From assembly GCA_025355395.1 (NCBI GenBank), contig JANXZT010000242.1, positions 1-14,631 of the forward strand: a stretch of 14,631 nt of DNA, given 5' to 3'. Shown here in pieces: positions 6,862 to 12,574 of the stretch. Source of the stretch: Betaproteobacteria bacterium. Its GTDB lineage: Bacteria; Pseudomonadota; Gammaproteobacteria; Burkholderiales; Casimicrobiaceae. Position 1 is the first letter of the stretch. Every line of letters begins with the position of its first letter. The notes under the pieces are model-generated. The model did no database searches. It was not told where the DNA came from and saw only the letters and a program-made list of their open reading frames with translations. The translations under genes were made by a program, and so were the position numbers.

Positions 6862-7638
6862 TTAAGTCCGAAGCTTCCACCCGCGTTGCAACAGAGCCAG
6901 CGCGATGAGTGCGAGGGCCAGCGCGCACGTCAAAACGATGCCGAGGCTCGTTAACGGCGCCACGTCGGAGAGCCCGAAAAAGCCGTAGCGGAACCCATCG
7001 ATCATATAGAAGAACGGATTGAAATGCGACAACTGCTGCCAGAACCGCGGCAGCGAATGGATGGAGTAGAAGACGCCCGAAAGAAAGGTGAGCGGCACGA
7101 TGAAAAAATTCTGGAACGCCGCAAGCTGATCGAACTTGTCCGCCCAGATGCCGGCAATGAGACCCAGCGTGCCGAGGATGGCGCTGCCAAGGAGCGCAAA
7201 GCCCAATGCCCAAAGCGGATGCGGCATGTAGAGGAGCGACGGCACAAAAAACAGCGTCACCGCCAATACGCCGAGGCCGACGGCGATGCCGCGGATCATC
7301 GCGCCCAGCACATAGGCGATGAAAAGATCGACGGGCGAGAGCGGCGGCAGCAGCACGAAAATGAGATTGCCGGTGATCTTGGACTGGATCAGCGACGATG
7401 AGCTGTTGGCAAAGCTGTTCTGCAGCACCGACATCATCACCAGGCCGGGAACCAGGAAGGCGCCATACGCCACCCTGCCCTCGTAGACGGAGATGTGGGA
7501 CTCGAGCACGTGCGAAAAAATGAGGAGGTACAGGAGCGCGGTCAACACCGGCGCGAGAATCGTCTGGAACGCCACTTTCCAGAAACGAAGCAGCTCCTTG
7601 TGCAACAGTGTTGGCCATCCCGCGCCGAAGGTCGTCAT
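6862..7638 (-). CDS. ABC-2 type transporter permease (YadH-like)
   Basis: Membrane subunit of an ABC exporter, partner of the ATPase encoded just upstream. The 258 residues compare with about 256 in E. coli YadH. It has an N-terminal cytoplasmic segment (LLHKELLRFWK), a first membrane helix near 27-42, and an ABC-2 core with about five more hydrophobic stretches (near 58-75, 106-131, 143-165, 178-192 and 232-250). QNSFANSSSSLIQSKITG near 73-90 and the LLPPLSPVDLFIAYVLG region that follows are typical of the YadH/NodJ-like ABC-2 family. The substrate is unknown; relatives move polysaccharides, drugs or lipids. The ATG at 7638 overlaps the ATPase stop in an ATGA arrangement. The frame remains open upstream inside the ATPase gene, but that part is not permease-like. 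Confidence 0.93.
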   Translation of the reverse strand: MTTFGAGWPTLLHKELLRFWKVAFQTILAPVLTALLYLLIFSHVLESHISVYEGRVAYGAFLVPGLVMMSVLQNSFANSSSSLIQSKITGNLIFVLLPPLSPVDLFIAYVLGAMIRGIAVGLGVLAVTLFFVPSLLYMPHPLWALGFALLGSAILGTLGLIAGIWADKFDQLAAFQNFFIVPLTFLSGVFYSIHSLPRFWQQLSHFNPFFYMIDGFRYGFFGLSDVAPLTSLGIVLTCALALALIALALLQRGWKLRT

Positions 7639-8555
7639 GCCGGCACTGCCGTCACGGACGCACGCGCTCCGCTCATGATGCGCAGGAACACCTGCTCGAG
7701 ATCGGCTTCCTGCAGCGCCAGCTCGGTGATGGCAATCCCTTCGGTTCGCAGGGCGGCAAGCAGCGCCTCGAGATCCGCGTAGTCGTCGAGCCGGAGGAGG
7801 TACACCCCGCCGTCCGCGCGCAGGACGCGCGATTGCCAACTCGCCGGCACGCGCCCGGCGACCAGCCGTACCGTGAGTCCCGCGAACTGCGACAGGAGGT
7901 TGCGCGTGGTATCGAGTGCGACCACACGGCCCGCGCTGAGCATGGCGATCCGGCCGCAGAGCGCTTCCGCTTCTTCGAGATAATGGGTGGTGAGGATGAT
8001 GGTGTGGCCGTCCCGGTTGAGCTTGCGGATGAACCCCCACAGGCTCTGCCGCAACTCGACGTCCACCCCGGCCGTGGGCTCGTCGAGCACGATCACGGGC
8101 GGCTTGTGCACCAGCGCCTGCCCCACCAGCACCCGTCGCTTCATGCCACCGGAAAGCGAGCGCATATTGGCGTCCGCTTTCGAGGTCAGATCGAGATGCG
8201 CAAGGATCTCGTCGATCCAGTCGTCCGCGCGGCGCAATCCGAAATATCCGGCCTGGATACGCAGTGTTTCGCGCACGCTGAAGAAGGGATCGAACACCAG
8301 CTCCTGCGGCACCACGCCCAACGCGCGGCGCGCCGCGCGGTAATCGGTGATGACGTCGTGGCCGAGAATGCGCGCCGAACCCGTATCGGGGCGGGTGAGC
8401 CCCGCCAGGATCGAAATGAGCGTGGTCTTGCCAGCGCCATTGGGGCCGAGCAATCCGAAGAACTCGCCCTCATGCACCGTGAGGTCGACCCCGGCCAATG
8501 CCTGGACCGCGCCAAAGCGGCGTGCAAGTTGAATGGCTTCTACGGCAGGGCGCAT
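7635..8555 (-). CDS. ABC transporter ATP-binding protein (YadG-like)
   Basis: Nucleotide-binding subunit of the ABC-2 exporter. The 306 residues compare with about 308 in E. coli YadG. Walker A GPNGAGKTT (37-45), Q-loop PQE (83-85), signature LSGGMKRR (134-141), Walker B VIVLDEPTAG (154-163) and switch His191 in TTHYLEEAE are all intact. A tail of about 80 residues after the NTPase core follows the YadG/CcmA (COG1131) pattern. The ATG at 8555 is the only good start near the family N-terminus. The preceding bases (TTTCCCGTCGCC) have no Shine-Dalgarno, because the intergenic space is filled by a repeat. The reading frame happens to stay open back through the repeat to about 8927, but that upstream translation is not protein-like. 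It is likely co-transcribed with mlaB upstream and ibaG downstream. Confidence 0.95.
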   Translation of the reverse strand: MRPAVEAIQLARRFGAVQALAGVDLTVHEGEFFGLLGPNGAGKTTLISILAGLTRPDTGSARILGHDVITDYRAARRALGVVPQELVFDPFFSVRETLRIQAGYFGLRRADDWIDEILAHLDLTSKADANMRSLSGGMKRRVLVGQALVHKPPVIVLDEPTAGVDVELRQSLWGFIRKLNRDGHTIILTTHYLEEAEALCGRIAMLSAGRVVALDTTRNLLSQFAGLTVRLVAGRVPASWQSRVLRADGGVYLLRLDDYADLEALLAALRTEGIAITELALQEADLEQVFLRIMSGARASVTAVPA

Positions 8556-8680
8556 GGCGACGGGAAAGTAGGGTCGGCGACGGGAAAGTAGCGGGAAAGC
8601 AGGGTCAGACACGACTTTTTGGGAAGTGGCCAGGATTCCGAAAAACGTAAAAGTCGTGTCTGACCCTGGTTTCCCTACTT
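8556..8680. repeat. Second palindromic repeat, between mlaB and the exporter genes
   Basis: The left arm 8593-8619 and the right arm 8649-8675 are inverted copies of a 27-base sequence ending AGGGTCAGACACGACTTTT; they differ at one base. The 29-base loop is 8620-8648. On the exporter side there are further partial copies: GGCGACGGGAAAGTAG occurs at 8556-8571 and again at 8576-8591 (20-base period), the first followed by GGTC. The mlaB stop codon (TAG, 8675-8677) lies at the outer edge of the right arm. In mRNA the arms would form a near-perfect stem of about 27 pairs, not followed by a U-tract. The core differs from the 6429-6558 locus by CACGAC instead of GACGAC, in both arms. REP/BIME-like identity is inferred. 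Confidence 0.85.
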
Positions 8681-9043
8681 CGACACCAGCATTTCCTCGA
8701 CACCGTACAGGTCCGCGAGCGTATGCAATGACGCGGTGATGTTGGTGAACGTAAGCGATTTGCCCTCTTCGGCCGCGCGGCGCTTCAGCGCGAGCAGAAC
8801 GGCAACGGCGGCCGAATCCACCGGATGAAGGGCCTGGCAATCGACAACACCCGAAGTGGGTAGAGGAAGCGCACGCGATGCCTCGAGCACCGGGCCGGCG
8901 TTGGAGAAGGTCACGCCACCGACGCACACCCAGCGCGCGCCGTTATCGGCCAGGGCAAAGCGTGTGTCGTCGGTGATTTCGCGCAGGGACGAGATTTTCG
9001 CGGATCGCGCCACCGGCGCTGTCGTCGCCGCGTTTTTTGTCAC
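8675..9043 (-). CDS. mlaB: STAS-domain lipid asymmetry protein MlaB
   Basis: Cytoplasmic STAS protein that, in the E. coli MlaFEDB complex, binds the ATPase MlaF and stabilises and activates it. It is 122 residues, about 25 longer than E. coli MlaB, with a polar N-terminal extension (residues 1 to about 25). The STAS core includes VGGVTFSNAG near 41-50, VVDCQALHPVDSAAVAVLLALKRRA near 66-90 (the DSA segment corresponds to the conserved Asp-Ser/Thr of the family) and LTFTNITASLHTLADLYGV near 96-114. It starts at GTG, overlapping the mlaC stop (GTGA), so translational coupling is likely. The last codons and the TAG stop adjoin a palindromic repeat. Sequence similarity in this family is weak; the assignment rests on the STAS fold pattern and the position after mlaC. 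Confidence 0.9.
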   Translation of the reverse strand: MTKNAATTAPVARSAKISSLREITDDTRFALADNGARWVCVGGVTFSNAGPVLEASRALPLPTSGVVDCQALHPVDSAAVAVLLALKRRAAEEGKSLTFTNITASLHTLADLYGVEEMLVSK

Positions 9044-9666
9044 TTGCCACCCGTGCCGCGGTTTTTCTCGGTGAGGGTCTTGATGAGGCCGTCGATGCCG
9101 GAAGCCTGAATGGAGTTGTTGAATTCGTCGCGGTAATTCGTGACCAGGCTCACCCCGCCGACAATCACGTCGTAGGCCTTCCAGCCCGACGGGGCCTTGG
9201 CCATGCTGTAGTCGATCTGGATGGGCGCACCGCCGCCTTTCGCCACCGCCGTTCGCACCACCACGTCGGTGTCTGCGGGGCTGAAGCGCAACGGCTTGTA
9301 GTCGACCTTCTCGTTCCGGTATTGATTGAGTGCGCCCGAATAGGTGCGTACCAGCAAGGTACGGAACTCATCGGTCAGCCGCTTCTGCTGCTCCGGCGTC
9401 GCCGTGCGCCAGTTGCGTCCCATCGCCAGCGCCGTCATGCGCTCGAAATCGAAGTTGGGCAGGAGCTTCGCTTCGATCACCTCCCGGATGCGCGCCTGAT
9501 CGCCGGCCTGGATCCGCGGGTCGCCCTTGATCGTCTGCAACACGTCTTCGGAAACACTCTTGACCAGCGCATCGGGTGCTTCCTGGGCGAACGCCACCCC
9601 GGTGGCCAACGCAACGGTGATCACCGCGGCAAGGAGCCGCCTAATCCATGCTGATGCGCGCATCAT
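9040..9666 (-). CDS. mlaC: Periplasmic phospholipid-binding protein MlaC
   Basis: Soluble carrier that shuttles phospholipids between outer-membrane MlaA and inner-membrane MlaFEDB. It has 208 residues. Residues 1-27 form a signal peptide: Arg-rich start, hydrophobic LLAAVITVALATGV, and a likely cleavage after AFA before QEAPDAL. The mature part has family patterns such as LLPNFDFERMTALAMGRNW near 73-91, LTDEFRTLLVRTY near 101-113, and a C-terminal WKAYDVIVGGVSLVTNYRDEFN segment near 161-182. Two ATG codons in tandem (9666 and 9663) could start it; AGAGGA at 9672-9677 supports 9666. The frame runs open further upstream into mlaA but without a start that fits. One base separates it from the mlaA stop; the end overlaps mlaB by four bases. 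Confidence 0.96.
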   Translation of the reverse strand: MMRASAWIRRLLAAVITVALATGVAFAQEAPDALVKSVSEDVLQTIKGDPRIQAGDQARIREVIEAKLLPNFDFERMTALAMGRNWRTATPEQQKRLTDEFRTLLVRTYSGALNQYRNEKVDYKPLRFSPADTDVVVRTAVAKGGGAPIQIDYSMAKAPSGWKAYDVIVGGVSLVTNYRDEFNNSIQASGIDGLIKTLTEKNRGTGGK

Positions 9667-9667
9667 G

Positions 9668-10393
9668 TCAGTCCTCTTGCTCCGGCGGCACCTTGCCGTC
9701 GTAAATGAGATAACGCCGCCGCTGGAAATATGCGTTGCGGATGAAGGTGTAACGGTCGAGCGCGGCGTTCTCGACAATATCGAGCGCGTCCCCGGCCTGA
9801 TAGCGCGTATCCACCGCGCTCAAACCGAGCACGCTGTTGCGCACTGGAACGTCTTCGATGTACCCCGTCGGCCCCAGGTAAACGCGAACCGCGGTGCCTG
9901 TCGCATCACGAAACGTCGACGGGCCGAAGAACGGCACGAAAAGATAAGGTCCGGAATGCACGCCCCATACCGCAAAGGTCTGGCCGAAATCCTCGTTGCC
10001 GCGCTCTATTCCCGCTTCGGATGCGATATCGATGAAGCCCAGGCTGAACAAGGTATTGACGATCACCCGGCCGAAATCGTCCCCGGCTTTTTGCGGCTTG
10101 CCTTGCAACAATCCGTTGATGCCGGAAAAAAGGTCGTCGATGTTGTTGAAGAAGTTCGATACCGCGGTGCGCGCGAACGATGGCACCACGGCCGCGTACA
10201 CCTGCACCACCGGTTTCATCACCACTTTGTCCGCGACATCGTGCACGCGGAACAACGCCCGATTCATGGGCTCGAGCGGGTCGACCTTCGATGGCGTGGC
10301 CGCACAGCCCGTGATGAGGACCGCCGCTGCCAGCGCGAAGAGAGGAACCCCCGCCCTGCCCCGTGAGTGCATGAAACGCTTCGTCAGGTTCAT
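9668..10393 (-). CDS. mlaA: Outer-membrane lipoprotein MlaA (VacJ)
   Basis: Outer-membrane lipoprotein that removes mislocalised phospholipids from the outer leaflet and passes them to MlaC. It has 241 residues. It begins with a lipoprotein signal peptide: basic start, hydrophobic LFALAAAVL, and lipobox LITGC with the lipidated Cys at 30. The mature protein shows VacJ hallmarks: DPLEPMNRALFRVHDVAD near 38-55, FFNNIDDLFSGINGLLQGK near 81-99, FGRVIVNTLFSLGFIDIA near 106-123, EDFGQTFAVWGVHSGPYLFVPFFGPST near 133-159, and DTRYQAGDAL near 193-202. In E. coli mlaA lies far from the mla operon; here it sits between mlaD and mlaC, an arrangement I associate with betaproteobacteria. The ATG overlaps the mlaD stop as ATGA. 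Confidence 0.97.
   Translation of the reverse strand: MNLTKRFMHSRGRAGVPLFALAAAVLITGCAATPSKVDPLEPMNRALFRVHDVADKVVMKPVVQVYAAVVPSFARTAVSNFFNNIDDLFSGINGLLQGKPQKAGDDFGRVIVNTLFSLGFIDIASEAGIERGNEDFGQTFAVWGVHSGPYLFVPFFGPSTFRDATGTAVRVYLGPTGYIEDVPVRNSVLGLSAVDTRYQAGDALDIVENAALDRYTFIRNAYFQRRRYLIYDGKVPPEQED
9672..9677 (-). promoter_or_regulatory. Ribosome binding site of mlaC
   Basis: AGAGGA on the minus strand lies five bases before the first of two tandem ATG codons. It is inside the 3' end of mlaA and fixes the mlaC start at 9666 or 9663 rather than any upstream in-frame codon. Confidence 0.6.
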
Positions 10394-10854
10394 TTGGTGC
10401 CCTCCGCCGCCTTCGAGAACATGAATTGGCCGATGAGCTTTTCGAGCACCACCGCGGATTGTGTCTTGCCGATTCGCCCGCCGTCGGCGAGCATTTTGGT
10501 ATCGCCGCCGACGTCGAGCCCGACATACACCTCCCCCAGCAATCCGGAAGTCAGGATCGAGGCAATGGTGTCGGCAGTGAACTGGTAGCCGTTGTCGACC
10601 TTCATCGTGACCAGCGCCTGGTAGGTCTTCGAGTCGAGCTTGATCGCCTCGACGCGACCGACCGTCACGCCGGCCGCTTTCACCGGCGCCCGCAGCTTGA
10701 GGCCCCCGATGTTCTCGAAGTCCGCCTGGAGCCGGTAGCCTGGCGACGAGGATACCGAGTTTAGGTTGCCGACCTTGAGCGCCAGAAAGATGACCGCGCC
10801 AATCCCGATGGTCACGAAAATGCCTACCCAGAGATCGATGGTCGATCGATTCAT
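10390..10854 (-). CDS. mlaD: MCE-domain phospholipid transport protein MlaD
   Basis: Inner-membrane-anchored periplasmic protein; the family forms a hexameric ring that channels phospholipid between MlaC and MlaFE. At 154 residues it has an N-terminal membrane helix at about 8-26 (LWVGIFVTIGIGAVIFLAL). A single MCE domain follows at about 39-117, with YRLQADFENIGGLKLRAPVKAAGVTVG and the ASILTSGLLGEVYVGLD segment. A short C-terminal helix (VVLEKLIGQFMF near 135-146) corresponds to the hydrophobic pore helix. It is somewhat shorter than E. coli MlaD (183). It overlaps mlaE upstream and mlaA downstream by four bases each. Confidence 0.97.
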   Translation of the reverse strand: MNRSTIDLWVGIFVTIGIGAVIFLALKVGNLNSVSSSPGYRLQADFENIGGLKLRAPVKAAGVTVGRVEAIKLDSKTYQALVTMKVDNGYQFTADTIASILTSGLLGEVYVGLDVGGDTKMLADGGRIGKTQSAVVLEKLIGQFMFSKAAEGTK

Positions 10855-11663
10855 ACGCCGAGTCCGCGAAACATGAAGACGGTGAGCACGAAATCCAGTG
10901 CCAGGATGGTGAGCGACGACACGACGACCGTTTTGGTGGTCGCGCTGGAAACCCCTTCGGCGGTCGGTTTCGCAACGTAACCTTCGAATACCGCGATGAC
11001 GCTGACGGCGGTGCCGAACACAAAGCTCTTGATGATGCCATTGAGCACGTCGAAACGGAAATCCACGCCCGCCTGCATGTTGCCCCAGAAGGCGCCGGCA
11101 TCGATCCCGATCAGCTTCACCCCCACCAGGTAGGCTCCGAAGATGCCCAGGGTCGAAAAAAGCGCGGCCAGGAGCGGCATGGCGATGAGTCCGCCCCAGA
11201 ACCTGGGGGCGACCACCCGCGCCATCGGATCGACCGCCATCATCTCCATCGCGGAAAGCTGCTCGGTCGCCTTCATGAGGCCTATTTCAGCAGTAATCGC
11301 GCTGCCGGCACGACTCGCGAAGAGCAGACCCGCCACCACCGGGCCGAGTTCCCGGACCAGTGACAAAGCCACCAGGATGCCGAGGGACTCGTCCGCGCCA
11401 TAGCGGATCAGCACGTCGTACCCCTGCAGCGCGAGCACCATGCCGACAAAGAGTCCGGAAACAAGAATGATGATGAGAGAGAGCACGCCGGCAAAATAGA
11501 GCTCGCGCAGAGTGAGATGGATCCGGCGCACCGCGGCAGGCGAATTGCGAATGACCGCCAGCGCGAATCGCGTGGCGAAACCCAGACGGGTGATGAACGC
11601 CAATGTTCCCGCGCCCAGGCGGCGCAGCACATGGGCGAGACCGAGGAACGCGGCGCTAGTCAT
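10851..11663 (-). CDS. mlaE: Phospholipid ABC transporter permease MlaE
   Basis: Inner-membrane permease of the Mla phospholipid ABC transporter (MlaE/YrbE family). It has 270 residues with an N-terminal amphipathic interface helix, then hydrophobic stretches near 57-80, 95-115, 157-183, 208-230 and 246-265. The family signature ELGPVVAGLLFASRAGSAIT (105-124) with AEIGLMKATEQLSAM following is intact. EGYVAKPTAEGVSSATTKTVV near 227-247 is also typical. The ATG at 11663 lies inside the mlaF C-terminal codons, giving an eight-base overlap. The frame is open further upstream to 11759 but inside mlaF and without homology. The end overlaps mlaD by four bases. Confidence 0.97.
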   Translation of the reverse strand: MTSAAFLGLAHVLRRLGAGTLAFITRLGFATRFALAVIRNSPAAVRRIHLTLRELYFAGVLSLIIILVSGLFVGMVLALQGYDVLIRYGADESLGILVALSLVRELGPVVAGLLFASRAGSAITAEIGLMKATEQLSAMEMMAVDPMARVVAPRFWGGLIAMPLLAALFSTLGIFGAYLVGVKLIGIDAGAFWGNMQAGVDFRFDVLNGIIKSFVFGTAVSVIAVFEGYVAKPTAEGVSSATTKTVVVSSLTILALDFVLTVFMFRGLGV

Positions 11664-12498
11664 GGGCGAACAGGTCGTCGGCGTAGGCCGGCGCCGGGTC
11701 ATGGAAGGGCACCGGGCCGTCGGCCTCACCGTCCACGAACTGACGCACATACGCCTCATCGGAAGCGCGAATTTCCGCAGGTGTTCCTTGCGCCACGATC
11801 CGGCCCTCTGCCACGAAATACATGTAATCGACCATCTTGAGAGACTCGTAGACGTCGTGGGTCACGACCACCGAGGTGATGCCGAGTGCGTCGTTCAACC
11901 GGCGGATGAGCTGCCCCACCACGCCAAGCGAGATGGGGTCGAGGCCGGCGAACGGCTCGTCGTACATCACGAGCATCGGGTCGAGCGCAATCGCACGCGC
12001 CAGCGCCACGCGTCGTGCCATGCCGCCCGACAGCGCCGCCGGCTTGAGCGGGGCGGTGCCGCGCAGGCCTACCGCCTGCAGCTTCATCAGCACCAGGTCG
12101 CGAATGATCTCTTCCGGCAACTCGGTATGCTCGCGCAGCGCGAACGCGATATTTTCGAACACCGTCATGTCGGTAAAAAGTGCGCCGAACTGGAACAGCA
12201 TGCCCAGGCCGCGACGCATTTCGAACAAGGCTTCGCGATCGAGATCCGGCACCGACTGGCCAGCAACGATCACCCGTCCCGAGCGTGGCTTCAACTGTCC
12301 GCCGATGAGTCGGAGGATCGTGGTCTTGCCGCTTCCCGAGCCCCCCATGATGGCGACGACCTTCCCTCGCGGAATGCTCATCGTGATGCCGGAAAGCACC
12401 GTGCGCGCGTCGTACCCGAACGTGACGTTGTCGAGCTCGACGGCAATATCGGGACAGCGGGAGGCCGCGGGAGCGACCGGCAAACGGGTGTCGGGCAC
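11656..12498 (-). CDS. mlaF: Phospholipid ABC transporter ATP-binding protein MlaF
   Basis: ATPase subunit of the MlaFEDB phospholipid transporter. From GTG at 12498 it has 280 residues. It shows Walker A MGGSGSGKTT near 51-60, a Q-loop in FQFGALF, signature LSGGMARR near 156-163, Walker B LVMYDEPFAGLDP near 176-188, and the switch His in VVTHDVYE. The MlaF-type C-terminal extension (FVDGEADGPVPF onward) contacts a neighbouring MlaF in E. coli. The start is not settled. The frame is open to a TTG at 12555, but that TTG is the -35 box of a good promoter, so a start downstream of the expected transcription start (about 12520) is more likely. GTG 12498 or TTG 12483 are the candidates, and neither has a clear ribosome binding site. 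First gene of the mla operon; eight-base overlap with mlaE. Confidence 0.93.
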   Translation of the reverse strand: MPDTRLPVAPAASRCPDIAVELDNVTFGYDARTVLSGITMSIPRGKVVAIMGGSGSGKTTILRLIGGQLKPRSGRVIVAGQSVPDLDREALFEMRRGLGMLFQFGALFTDMTVFENIAFALREHTELPEEIIRDLVLMKLQAVGLRGTAPLKPAALSGGMARRVALARAIALDPMLVMYDEPFAGLDPISLGVVGQLIRRLNDALGITSVVVTHDVYESLKMVDYMYFVAEGRIVAQGTPAEIRASDEAYVRQFVDGEADGPVPFHDPAPAYADDLFAHD

Positions 12499-12526
12499 GG
12501 CAGCCAGGGCGAAGAAGCGGATTGCA

Positions 12527-12555
12527 ATTGTAGCCGCTCGACCTGACTGCGGCAA
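12527..12555 (-). promoter_or_regulatory. Sigma70-type promoter of the mla operon
   Basis: On the minus strand TTGCCG (12555-12550) and TACAAT (12532-12527) are separated by exactly 17 bases. These match the consensus -35 and -10 boxes at 4 of 6 and 5 of 6 positions. Transcription would begin near 12520, about 22 bases before the GTG proposed for mlaF. It lies 19 bases after the antiporter stop codon, which separates the mla operon from that gene. Confidence 0.65.
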
Positions 12556-12560
12556 TGACT

Positions 12561-12573
12561 TGACCCGCGGTCA
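12561..12573. repeat. Short inverted repeat upstream of the mla promoter
   Basis: TGACC-CGC-GGTCA: five-base arms around three bases, located between the antiporter stop codon (12575-12577) and the -35 box (12550-12555). It could be an operator for the mla promoter or a weak 3' hairpin for the antiporter mRNA; it lacks a U-tract. Too short to rule out chance. Confidence 0.3.
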
Positions 12574-12574
12574 G

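Noticed and set aside
8556..8927. N-terminal extension of the exporter ATPase through the repeat
   Set aside because: The open frame crosses the repeat and runs into mlaB in the wrong frame. The ABC domain starts normally at 8555.
10394..11101. N-terminal extension of mlaA across mlaD
   Set aside because: Overlaps mlaD in another frame. The lipoprotein signal begins correctly at 10393.
12498..12555. mlaF starting at TTG 12555
   Set aside because: That TTG is the -35 box of a well-spaced promoter. The first residues are unlike MlaF, so a downstream start is preferred, though not proven.
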